Shown here: positions 17,562-26,413 of the stretch, one piece after another | Layout: each line of letters opens with the position of its first letter | How positions within the stretch are numbered: the stretch's first letter is position 1 | Assembly (NCBI GenBank): GCA_945861755.1 | Contig: CAMAVQ010000014.1 | Coordinates: 1-46,911 of the forward strand | Direction: 5' to 3' | DNA length: 46,911 bases | DNA from: Gemmatimonas phototrophica | GTDB lineage: Bacteria > Latescibacterota > UBA2968 > UBA8231 | Made by a program: the position numbers and the translations under genes | The notes under the pieces: model-generated | Database searches by the model: none | Told to the model about the DNA's origin: nothing | Seen by the model: only the letters and a program-made list of their open reading frames with translations

Positions 17562-18079
17562 TCCAACTCCTCCAGCACGCGGCTGTTTCTGGGAGGCTGA
17601 GGGAGAAACCACATCTCGTAGATGGGCACCAGGATACACAGAAGCAGGGTCAGGCCCAGCAGGGCGGAATTGAGGGGCGCCAGCACCCCCCAGGCCGCCG
17701 AGACATAACGTATCAGCCAGGGTTTGGCCACGTCGAGCAGAATATAGAGGAAGCACGAACTGACGACAAAGGTCTTCCACCGCGAGGACCAGGCGCTCAT
17801 CAGGAAGAGATGGCCGGTGGTCAGAAAGACCATGGGCATGATGAAGAGGTGGAAGTGCGTGGTCTCGATTAATTCGGCCGGTTCCTTGGGGAAAAGCATC
17901 CCTTGCTCGTCGCCGCGATAATAAGCTGCGGCCCCCGCCTGGCTGAGGCCGGTTCGCTGGCCTGACATGAATATGGACATCGCCCCCGCCAGCAACATGA
18001 ACACCAGGAAGAAAGTCATGATCAGCCGGGTGTGAAAATCCATACGGACCAGTTGTGAGCGGTTGCTGAAATACTTCAT
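17558..18079 (-). CDS. Four-helix inner-membrane protein with paired histidines
   Basis: The 173-residue protein has four predicted membrane helices, near residues 17-38, 77-95, 103-119 and 134-157. Helix 2 (HFHLFIMPMVFLTTGHLFLMS) carries His75, His77 and His90. The 77/90 spacing equals one of the two axial-His pairs of NADPH-oxidase/ferric-reductase haem domains. No second helix has such a pair, although His16 borders helix 1, so haem binding is only a possibility. The large loop between helices 1 and 2 (residues 40-74) is probably periplasmic. Its start overlaps the FMN-binding gene and its stop overlaps the Maf-like gene, both by ATGA, so the three are translationally coupled. I do not recognise a named family. 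Confidence 0.7.
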   Translation of the reverse strand: MKYFSNRSQLVRMDFHTRLIMTFFLVFMLLAGAMSIFMSGQRTGLSQAGAAAYYRGDEQGMLFPKEPAELIETTHFHLFIMPMVFLTTGHLFLMSAWSSRWKTFVVSSCFLYILLDVAKPWLIRYVSAAWGVLAPLNSALLGLTLLLCILVPIYEMWFLPQPPRNSRVLEELE

Positions 18080-18672
18080 CGCGCCTTGTCCGCCTGCGGT
18101 GCAGGCACCTGGGGACCGTAGAGAGCCTCCAGCAGGAGCAGCGCTTTGCGAACCCCAACGTTGAGGGCGCGCACCGACAGGGTGGCGCCGGAGATATTGA
18201 CGATATCGCGGTTCAATAGCAGCGGGTCCCGCAGCCCCTTGCCCCGGTACTGGCTCAGGAAGCGGCTGCGCCGGACCTCCCCTCCCCTGCTCTCGCGGTA
18301 CACCATCACCGCCACCTCGCGCACCGTGAACCGGGGGGTCACCCCCACCATGAAGGTGATGGGCCGGTACTTGCCGATCTCTTCGGCGACCACCGCATAC
18401 CCCAACACCTGATTGTGCAGATCACAGGCCAAATAGACCTCCAGACTATCCATCCCCAAGTCCCGTCCCAGCGCCCTACCCAGCGCGGCGCCCACTTCGG
18501 CGCTGATGGCCCGCTGCTGGCGAAAGAAGGCGTGGGCCTCGGGAAAAAGCTGGCGCCGACCTGCCTCTGGGGTCAGCGAAACCTGGATCTGGCCGATCTC
18601 CTCGGGAGAGGGAACAGGCTCCTGGGCGAGCGCTGTCCCGCCCAGGAGCGCTGTCAGCAGCAGCGGCAGCAT
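18076..18672 (-). CDS. Exported FMN-binding domain protein (covalent flavin type)
   Basis: The 198-residue protein has a signal peptide (MLPLLLTALLGGTALAQ). Its C-terminal FMN_bind domain ends in DIVNISGATLSV, where Thr164 of SGAT is the residue that ApbE links to FMN in RnfG/NqrC-type proteins. The central part (LACDLHNQVLGYAVVAEEIGKYRPITFMVGV) follows the usual domain order, including the Arg/Lys-rich RSRFLSQYRGKGL turn. It would carry electrons outside the cytoplasmic membrane. The frame is open upstream to 18918, but the ATG at 18672 overlaps the porin stop (TGATG) and starts the signal sequence. Coupled to the membrane protein downstream. No ApbE is present in the window. Confidence 0.85.
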   Translation of the reverse strand: MLPLLLTALLGGTALAQEPVPSPEEIGQIQVSLTPEAGRRQLFPEAHAFFRQQRAISAEVGAALGRALGRDLGMDSLEVYLACDLHNQVLGYAVVAEEIGKYRPITFMVGVTPRFTVREVAVMVYRESRGGEVRRSRFLSQYRGKGLRDPLLLNRDIVNISGATLSVRALNVGVRKALLLLEALYGPQVPAPQADKAR

Positions 18673-19754
18673 CAAAAATATGACGCCACCGAAAACACCA
18701 GGCCGTTGCTCTGGTCGTCCTGGTCGTAGACCTCGTATTCGAGTTTCAGAGCCATGTCCTCCTCGGGCCTGAAGTTGACCCCGACGGTGTAGCGCTTCTC
18801 GTCGCGGGTTTCCAGATCGATGGCATCGTAGCGGACCACGCCGGTGAACACCGAATTGGGGAACTTCCGCACCACCCCGGGCAGAAAGTGGTACGCTGCC
18901 TGGGCGTAGTAGCCCCACTGCTGATCGGCCACTGCCCCGTCCACCGAGGCCTGGGCGTACTCCCCTTTGAGCTGCAGAGGGCCGCGGTTGAAGTCCCCGT
19001 CGAGGGCGAAGATGGTCAGCGCGTGATCGCCGGCGTCGTCATACGCCCCCCGGTGCGCCGAAGCCCCCAGGTCCAGGCCCAGCATCGGGCTGTAATTTAG
19101 ACGCCCGACCACGGCCTTCTGCTCGTTGTTATCAGCCTTGTGGCTGCCCCGGCCGTTGCGGATGCTGGTGGCGGTGGCGCCGTTGAAGCCATTGACCACA
19201 TAGAGTTCATAACCCAGGAGCGACTTTTCGCTTGGGTAGAAGGTCCCGAAAAAGCCCATGCCGGTTTCGGCCAGGGTGGTGGGGATGATCTCCCGGTTCA
19301 CCAGGGGCCGATTGGTCAGGTCGTTGAGGGGGCTGTCATGTTGGAGATTAAAGCGGCCCAGCGGGGAGAGGATCAGGCCGGCCCGGTAGGTGAGGGCTTC
19401 GCTAAAATTCAGATCCACAGTGGCAAATTCAAGTTTGATCTCGCCGTCGGTATCCCCTTTGCCCTTGACCAGCCCCCCATATTCGAACTCGATTTCGGCC
19501 ATCACATGGATCCGCTCACTCACCTCCCCGTGAAGGAAGGGGATGAAGCGGTGTTGGGTGAAGGTCTTGTTCTTGTCGTTCCAGAACAGCTCCTGGTCCA
19601 TGTACCCGCCGATGGCCGTGCCCTTCCCTCCCTTTTTCAGAAAAGGTTTGTCATAGATCCCGCCGGGAACGGCCGTGCGTTGCTCCTTTGCGCCAGCATT
19701 CAATGCAGCAACTCCGACCAGCAACACACCGATGAGCAGTTTCTTGGAACCCAT
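18672..19754 (-). CDS. Outer-membrane porin of the phosphate-selective porin (OprO/P) type
   Basis: The 360-residue protein has a signal peptide (MGSKKLLIGVLLVGVAALNAGA) and then alternating amphipathic strands typical of a 16-strand barrel. It ends in SVASYF, the C-terminal aromatic signal recognised by the Bam machinery. The early block GGYMDQELFWNDKNK, QHRFIPFLHGEVSERIHVMAEIEFEY resembles the Porin_O_P family. Despite the family name, substrate specificity varies. AAGGAGAGGG precedes the ATG at 19754; the frame above it (to 19880) lies in the leader. It is the first gene of the four-gene flavin operon. The AT-rich control region separates it from feoA, so it may serve as an entry or electron/iron channel for that system. 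Confidence 0.83.
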   Translation of the reverse strand: MGSKKLLIGVLLVGVAALNAGAKEQRTAVPGGIYDKPFLKKGGKGTAIGGYMDQELFWNDKNKTFTQHRFIPFLHGEVSERIHVMAEIEFEYGGLVKGKGDTDGEIKLEFATVDLNFSEALTYRAGLILSPLGRFNLQHDSPLNDLTNRPLVNREIIPTTLAETGMGFFGTFYPSEKSLLGYELYVVNGFNGATATSIRNGRGSHKADNNEQKAVVGRLNYSPMLGLDLGASAHRGAYDDAGDHALTIFALDGDFNRGPLQLKGEYAQASVDGAVADQQWGYYAQAAYHFLPGVVRKFPNSVFTGVVRYDAIDLETRDEKRYTVGVNFRPEEDMALKLEYEVYDQDDQSNGLVFSVASYF

Positions 19755-19771
19755 CTGACCCTCTCCTTGCG

Positions 19772-19791
19772 AAAAACCCGGAAACCGGGTT
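19772..19791 (-). other. Short GC hairpin plus T5 in the porin leader (possible attenuator)
   Basis: On the minus strand a 7-bp stem, AACCCGG with CCGGGTT, closes a TTT loop and runs into five T. It ends just before the AAGGAGAGGG ribosome site of the porin gene. The shape is that of a weak intrinsic terminator, so it could attenuate transcripts started further upstream. Confidence 0.45.
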
Positions 19792-19871
19792 GCTAATGTA
19801 AGGATGCCTCGCTCCTTTTTCCAAAACCCAGTACCGTTTCCAGAAAACAGAGACAAGGGTGATGAATGTTT

Positions 19872-19900
19872 AATATCCAAAACTATAGAGTGTTAATCAA
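19872..19900 (-). promoter_or_regulatory. Candidate promoter of the porin/FMN operon
   Basis: On the minus strand TTGATT (19895-19900), a 17-base spacer and GATATT (19872-19877), giving a leader of about 110 bases. A second possibility nearer the gene is TTGGAA (19819-19824) with an 18-base spacer to TACATT (19795-19800), but its start would fall at the foot of the hairpin. Confidence 0.35.
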
Positions 19901-19952
19901 TACTGTTGTTTGTTTTTATATCTTTATGTTCTACTAATCAATATTTCTAGTA

Positions 19953-19982
19953 TTGACTTATCCAACGAGTGTTTATTATATT
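19953..19982 (+). promoter_or_regulatory. Candidate promoter of feoAB
   Basis: TTGACT at 19953-19958, an 18-base spacer and TATATT at 19977-19982. The start would be near 19989. The inverted repeat at 20004-20030 then lies just downstream of the start point, a usual place for a repressor site. Confidence 0.5.
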
Positions 19983-20003
19983 TTACAATATGATTATTAG
20001 GTT

Positions 20004-20030
20004 AGTAGAATTTTTATTTTGTATTCTACT
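20004..20030. promoter_or_regulatory. Inverted repeat between feo promoter and feoA
   Basis: AGTAGAAT and ATTCTACT form perfect 8-base arms around an 11-base AT spacer. With TTAGGTTAG overlapping its left end (19997-20005), it is a candidate operator for an iron-responsive repressor, or a leader hairpin. No regulator gene is adjacent. Confidence 0.45.
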
Positions 20031-20072
20031 CTTATGTTTGATATAACAAACACGGAGATATTAGGCACCCCT

Positions 20073-20354
20073 ATGGCTCTTTTCGACAGCGAAGACAGCT
20101 CGGGACCAAGCGCCTTGTCCCTCTGGCCAGTAGGAGTGGAAGGGGTCATTACCTCTATTCCCGGCACCTCCCGACTCTTTTCCCGCCTGCGCGAAATGGG
20201 CGTCGTACCGGGGGTGAGAATCCGGGTGCTGCGCACCGGCACTTCCCTGGTCATCCAGGTGGGCGAGGGTCGGCTCTGCCTGCGCCGCACAGACGCGATG
20301 CCCATCCTCGTCTCCACCTCAGGCGCTCCCGTTGCCGCCTTGGCGAACCGCTAA
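20073..20354 (+). CDS. feoA: FeoA, SH3-like partner of ferrous iron transporter
   Basis: FeoA is a small cytoplasmic SH3-fold protein needed for FeoB function. The 93-residue product starts MALFDSEDSSG and has the family core: GVEGVITSIPGTSRLFSRLREMGVVPG followed by VRIRVLRTG, SLVIQVGEGRLCLRR and the closing strand MPILV. The ATG at 20073 follows TTAGG; the frame is open to 20019, but that part gives no FeoA sequence. A little over ten extra residues precede the usual FeoA start. It is directly upstream of feoB in the same direction and behind the AT-rich control region, so ferrous iron uptake is the clear role. Confidence 0.9.
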   Translation: MALFDSEDSSGPSALSLWPVGVEGVITSIPGTSRLFSRLREMGVVPGVRIRVLRTGTSLVIQVGEGRLCLRRTDAMPILVSTSGAPVAALANR

Positions 20355-20391
20355 CCAGGAGTTGAGGCGCACCCCACTTCCTGTCCAGGCC

Positions 20392-22599
20392 ATGCCCCCC
20401 CCCGCCCCCCAACCCACTGCCACGGCGACCATCGCCCTGATCGGCAATCCCAATACCGGCAAGACCACCCTGTTCAACGCCCTGACCGGACTGGCGCAAC
20501 AGGTGGGCAACTATCCGGGCGTCACCGTGGAGCGCAAACAGGGTCACCTGGTGTTGGCGGGGCAACGGCACGTGGACTTATTGGATCTGCCCGGCACCTA
20601 CAGCCTAGCGGCCCACGCTCCGGACGAGCTGATCACCGTGAACGTGCTCCTGGGCCAGCAGGAGGACACCCCCCCGGTGGACGTGGTGCTGGCCATCGTC
20701 GATGCCAGCAACCTGCGGCGCAATCTCTATCTAGTATCCCAGCTTCTCGAGCTGAAACTGCCCCTGGTGGTGGCTCTCAACATGAGCGACGTAGCCGAGG
20801 CCCGCGGCATCCACATCGATGCCGTTCAGCTCGCCAGGGAATTGGGAACCCCGGTGGTGCCCATCTGCGCCCACCGGCGCCAGGGCCTGGAAGCCCTCAA
20901 AGGGGCCCTGGTAACCATGCTCGGGGCCAGGCTCATTCCTTCCCCCTACTCTGAGCCGGACTTCCCTCCTACTCTCTCGCAGCAAAGTGCCCGCCTCATC
21001 GACCTGGGCAGCCAGGCTGGCGCCCGCCCCCTTTCGGCGATCGAGGCGCTCTATCTGCTGGTGGACGAGGGGGGGCACGCCGAGCAGCACCTGGTCGCCA
21101 CCGCCGGCCCGGAGTTCGCCCGCCAACTGGCCCAACTTCGCCACGCCACCGGGCTGCCGGCTCCACTTTCCGCTCAGGTCACCCAGTTGCGCTACCGCTG
21201 GATAGACCAAGTGCTGGCCCGCTGCGTGCACCAGCCGGCCCAACTCCACACCAGCCGTTCGGACCGGCTAGACCGCGTGCTCACCCACCGGGTCTGGGGA
21301 ACCCTGCTTTTTGTGGCCATCACTGCCCTGGGCTTTCAGGCCATTTTCCGCGGCGCCGCACCGCTGATGGACTGGATCGATGGCGTCTTCGGCGCCTTGG
21401 GGCAGCAACTGGGCCGGTTCCTGCCCCCCGGTCCCCTGCAGAGCCTGCTGGTGGACGGGGTGGTGGCCGGGGTGGGCGGCGTCCTGGTCTTCCTGCCCCA
21501 GATCGCCATCCTCTTCCTGTTCATCGCCCTGCTCGAGGATTTCGGCTACATGGCGCGCGCCGCCTTCCTCATGGACCGGCTGCTGACCTTTTGCGGGCTC
21601 TCGGGGAAGTCCTTTATTCCGCTGATCTCCAGCTTTGCCTGCGCGGTACCCGGCATCATGGCCACCCGCACCATCGAGGACCGCCGCGACCGCTTCACCA
21701 CCATTCTGGTCGCCCCGCTGATGAGCTGTTCGGCGCGCCTGCCGGTCTACACCCTCTTCATCGCCGCCTTCATCCCCACCCGGTCCATCCTGGGCGGCTG
21801 GCTGGGCCTTCAGGGGCTGACCTTGCTGGCCATGTACAGCCTCGGGGTATTCGTGGCCATCCCTGTGGCCTGGCTGCTCAAAAAAACCCTGCTCAAGGGC
21901 GAGACCCCGCCCTTCCTGCTCGAACTGCCCTCCTACAAGTGGCCAGACCCGCGCACCGTATTCCTGAGAGTGTACCACAGCACCCGGGCCTTTGTGGTCC
22001 GGGCCGGCGGCATCATCCTGGCCACCACCATCGCCATGTGGGCCCTGGCTTATTTCCCACGGCCCCCACAAGTCCTGGACCTCTACGCCCAGCAGCGCCA
22101 GGCCGCTGACCAGGCCGTCTCCGGTGTCGAGCTGGAAAAGGCCTTGACCGCCATCGACCAGGCCCAAGCCGCCGCCCTGTTGCGGGCCAGTTACCTGGGC
22201 CAAGCCGGCGACCTGATCGAACCCTTGGTGCGCCCCCTGGGCTGGGACTGGAGCATCGGCATGGCCACCCTGGCCTCCCTGCCCGCCCGCGAGGTGGTCA
22301 TCTCGGTGTTGGGCACCATCTACAGCCTGGGCGGGAACCAGGACGAGAATTCGTCTGACCTGCGCGAGGCCCTGTCCCGCGCCACCCGCGCCGACGGCAG
22401 CCTGCTCTTCACCGTCCCGGTGGCCCTGTCGGTCATGGTCTTCTTTGCCCTGTGCGCGCAGTGTATGTCCACCCTGGCCATCATCCAGCGCGAGACCGGC
22501 ACCTGGAAATGGGCGCTCTTTTCCTTTTCTTACATGACCGGACTGGCGTACCTGGGCTCGCTGCTGATCTTCCAGGTGACCACCTGGATGGGTTGGTAG
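20392..22599 (+). CDS. feoB: FeoB ferrous iron transporter
   Basis: The 735-residue inner-membrane protein brings Fe(II) into the cytoplasm. The N-terminal G domain has G1 GNPNTGKT (residues 18-25), VGNYPGVTVE, G3 DLPGTYS (from residue 65) and G4 NMSD. After the helical spacer come the membrane Gate domains, with FACAVPGIMATRTIEDRRDR and APLMSCSARLPVYTLF carrying the conserved cysteines, and the C-terminal FALCAQCMSTLA motif. I take the ATG at 20392, which puts G1 where FeoB normally has it; the ribosome site is poor, and upstream TTG codons at 20332 and 20362 are alternatives. Follows feoA by 37 bases and precedes the small CxxC protein by 7. Confidence 0.96.
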   Translation: MPPPAPQPTATATIALIGNPNTGKTTLFNALTGLAQQVGNYPGVTVERKQGHLVLAGQRHVDLLDLPGTYSLAAHAPDELITVNVLLGQQEDTPPVDVVLAIVDASNLRRNLYLVSQLLELKLPLVVALNMSDVAEARGIHIDAVQLARELGTPVVPICAHRRQGLEALKGALVTMLGARLIPSPYSEPDFPPTLSQQSARLIDLGSQAGARPLSAIEALYLLVDEGGHAEQHLVATAGPEFARQLAQLRHATGLPAPLSAQVTQLRYRWIDQVLARCVHQPAQLHTSRSDRLDRVLTHRVWGTLLFVAITALGFQAIFRGAAPLMDWIDGVFGALGQQLGRFLPPGPLQSLLVDGVVAGVGGVLVFLPQIAILFLFIALLEDFGYMARAAFLMDRLLTFCGLSGKSFIPLISSFACAVPGIMATRTIEDRRDRFTTILVAPLMSCSARLPVYTLFIAAFIPTRSILGGWLGLQGLTLLAMYSLGVFVAIPVAWLLKKTLLKGETPPFLLELPSYKWPDPRTVFLRVYHSTRAFVVRAGGIILATTIAMWALAYFPRPPQVLDLYAQQRQAADQAVSGVELEKALTAIDQAQAAALLRASYLGQAGDLIEPLVRPLGWDWSIGMATLASLPAREVVISVLGTIYSLGGNQDENSSDLREALSRATRADGSLLFTVPVALSVMVFFALCAQCMSTLAIIQRETGTWKWALFSFSYMTGLAYLGSLLIFQVTTWMGW

Positions 22600-22606
22600 A
22601 ATAAAC

Positions 22607-22774
22607 GTGCAGACCTTCCTCGCCATCGCCCTGAGCGCCGGCTGCGGCCTGTGGGCCCTGTGGCACTTCATCCGCCCCCTGATCCGCCCAGGGCAGCACT
22701 GCGATGACTGCGGCGCACACTCTGCCCCCCCCGATCTGCTCCAGATCGATCCAGTTGAGTCCAAGGGCCGCTGA
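22607..22774 (+). CDS. Small FeoB-associated Cys membrane protein
   Basis: This 55-residue product starts at GTG, 7 bases after the feoB stop. It has one membrane helix (residues 3-22, TFLAIALSAGCGLWALWHFI), a basic stretch IRPLIRPGQ and then HCDDCGAH, a CxxC pair at residues 32 and 35, with Cys13 inside the helix. Length, position and the helix-then-CxxC layout match the FeoB-associated Cys-rich membrane proteins found after feoB in many bacteria, although this one has fewer cysteines. It may help deliver or sense iron. It ends 4 bases before the convergent dprA stop. Confidence 0.7.
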   Translation: MQTFLAIALSAGCGLWALWHFIRPLIRPGQHCDDCGAHSAPPDLLQIDPVESKGR

Positions 22775-22778
22775 GCAC

Positions 22779-24903
<2,125 letters not shown>

Positions 24904-25386
24904 TCAGGCGTGCCCGAATTTGGCCCGCAACCGGCGCTCAACCGCCGGGGGCACAAAGGAGCTGACATCTCCGCCCAGCTGGGCCACTTGGCGCACCACC
25001 GAGGAACTCAGGTACATATAGTCGGCGCGGGTCATCAGGAACACTGTGTCCATCTCGGGCCACAGGGTGCGATTGGTCAGGGCCATGGCGAACTCTCCGT
25101 CAAAATCGGTAATCGCGCGCAGGCCGCGGACCGCGATGTGGATCTGCCGGCTGCGCGCGTATTCGACCAGCAGTCCCTCGCTGCGGTCCACCTCGATCCG
25201 GGGCCACCCTTGGGTAGCCTCGCGGATCATCTCCACCTTTTCGTCGGCGGAAAACAGATAATTTTTTTGCGGATTTACCGCCACCAGCACCACCACCCGG
25301 CTGAAGATGCTCAGGGCGCGTTCGATGATGTTGAGATGCCCGTGGGTAATGGGATCAAAACTGCCCGGATAGATCGCTGCGTCCAT
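24904..25386 (-). CDS. coaD: Pantetheine-phosphate adenylyltransferase
   Basis: CoaD makes dephospho-CoA from 4'-phosphopantetheine and ATP. The 160-residue nucleotidyltransferase has the adenylation motif SFDPITHGHL (THGH), VNPQKNYLFS, the substrate-binding AVRGLRAITDFDGE, and YMYLSSSVVRQVAQLGGDVSSFVP at the end of the fold. Length and motifs are standard. GAGGAG precedes the ATG. It is 9 bases after the PilN/PilO composite gene and 3 before obgE, so a housekeeping pair is embedded in the secretion/competence array. Confidence 0.97.
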   Translation of the reverse strand: MDAAIYPGSFDPITHGHLNIIERALSIFSRVVVLVAVNPQKNYLFSADEKVEMIREATQGWPRIEVDRSEGLLVEYARSRQIHIAVRGLRAITDFDGEFAMALTNRTLWPEMDTVFLMTRADYMYLSSSVVRQVAQLGGDVSSFVPPAVERRLRAKFGHA

Positions 25387-25395
25387 GATCGCTCC

Positions 25396-26376
25396 TCAGC
25401 GCGCGGCCCGCACCGTCGTGCTCAGCACCGCGTAGAAATGGGCCTGTTTCCACTGGGCCTCTCCCTTGTACAGGGGCACCAGCATCACTTCGTCCAGGCG
25501 CAACTGCGGCTGCTGCCGAACCAAGGTCTCGAGAAAGCTCTTCAGCTGTTGGTACGAACCAGTGGCCCACAGCTTCTGGCGCTGCTGGACCACCCCCTTG
25601 CCCACCGGGGTGAAAAGTGGGGCACCCACCCGCACCGAATCGAGCCGGGTCTTGCGCGCCAATGTCACCGCTTGGGTGAACAGCCCCGATGCCTGACTTG
25701 CCTCCAGCGGCGCGGAGGCGGTTTGGGCGACCGCCGGGAATTGCCCGTGAAGATTGAAGGCATAATCTCCCTCTTTCCTGCCCGACATCCCACCCGACAG
25801 CGTCGGGCGCGCCGGCAAGCGCGGCAACCCATCCAGCAGCGCGATGAGCTGAGGGAAGTCCCCAGAGGGAATGGTCCCTTCGATGACATAATCCCCCTCG
25901 GCAGTGCCGGACAGCGACGAGCAGCGCACCACGGGGGGCAGGCGCTCGTGTAATTGCAAGATGCGCAGGCAGAGCGGGCCAGTCGATGGCAGCACCGCCG
26001 CTGGGGCCGGAGCTTTGGCCGGGGCCGGTCGCTGCGCGGTGGATTGGACCGTCTTGGGCTCGTCCTGCTGCAGCGGCTTGGTTTCTTCTGCCGCAGGCGG
26101 AGGAGCCGACGCCTTGGGCTCGGGAACTACTGCCGGGGCCGGAGGCTGAGCATCCTGCGGGTCCGGGGTCTGGACCTCTGGCTCGGGTGCAGGCGCCTGA
26201 ATCGGTGCTGGCGGCGGGAGGGCCTGGCTGAGCCCCGCCAGTTCCGGTGGCAAGGAGGGATGCTCTTCGCGGGTCAGGTAGCCCAAACCCAGGGTGCTCA
26301 CCAGGAAGACGCCCAGGGCCAGGAGCAAGAACGGTAAGAGGCGGCGGCGCGCCGGCTGCAGATGGATGCGGATCAT
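25396..26376 (-). CDS. PilN/PilO-like composite pilus assembly protein
   Basis: The 326-residue protein starts MIRIHLQPARRRLLPFLLLALG, the pattern of PilN: short cytoplasmic tail that docks to PilM, then one membrane helix (residues 13-34). A Pro/Ala/Glu-rich linker covers roughly residues 50-130. Two ferredoxin-like repeats seem to follow: one with YVIEGTIPSGDFPQLIALLDGL and one with LWATGSYQQLKSFLETLVRQ followed by LRLDEVMLVPLYKGEAQ, the second much like PilO/GspM. So the PilN anchor and PilO-type periplasmic domains may be in one chain; no separate pilO is present. It follows pilM by 37 bases. Family by pattern, not search; moderate confidence. Confidence 0.65.
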   Translation of the reverse strand: MIRIHLQPARRRLLPFLLLALGVFLVSTLGLGYLTREEHPSLPPELAGLSQALPPPAPIQAPAPEPEVQTPDPQDAQPPAPAVVPEPKASAPPPAAEETKPLQQDEPKTVQSTAQRPAPAKAPAPAAVLPSTGPLCLRILQLHERLPPVVRCSSLSGTAEGDYVIEGTIPSGDFPQLIALLDGLPRLPARPTLSGGMSGRKEGDYAFNLHGQFPAVAQTASAPLEASQASGLFTQAVTLARKTRLDSVRVGAPLFTPVGKGVVQQRQKLWATGSYQQLKSFLETLVRQQPQLRLDEVMLVPLYKGEAQWKQAHFYAVLSTTVRAAR

Positions 26377-26413
26377 GGTATGGTTTCTCGGACTGGATGC
26401 CCGCCCCTGCCTG

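Larger units (their letters stand above)
19755..20072. promoter_or_regulatory. AT-rich divergent control region between the porin/FMN operon and feoAB
   Basis: This gap of 318 bases holds no gene. Positions 19862-20050 are strikingly AT-rich against GC-rich surroundings. It carries candidate promoters in both directions, a short hairpin in the porin leader and inverted TTCTACT/AGTAGAA repeats near the feoA start. TTCTACTAATC (19929-19939) returns inverted with one mismatch as GGTTAGTAGAA (20000-20010). At 19997-20005 TTAGGTTAG equals one arm of the published DtxR/IdeR iron box, but the second arm is not present. Confidence 0.7.

Noticed and set aside
17562..18158. Upstream extension that would fuse the Maf-like protein to a longer chain
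   Set aside because: It overlaps the four-helix membrane protein out of frame. The ATG at 17561 starts a signal peptide and overlaps the preceding stop.
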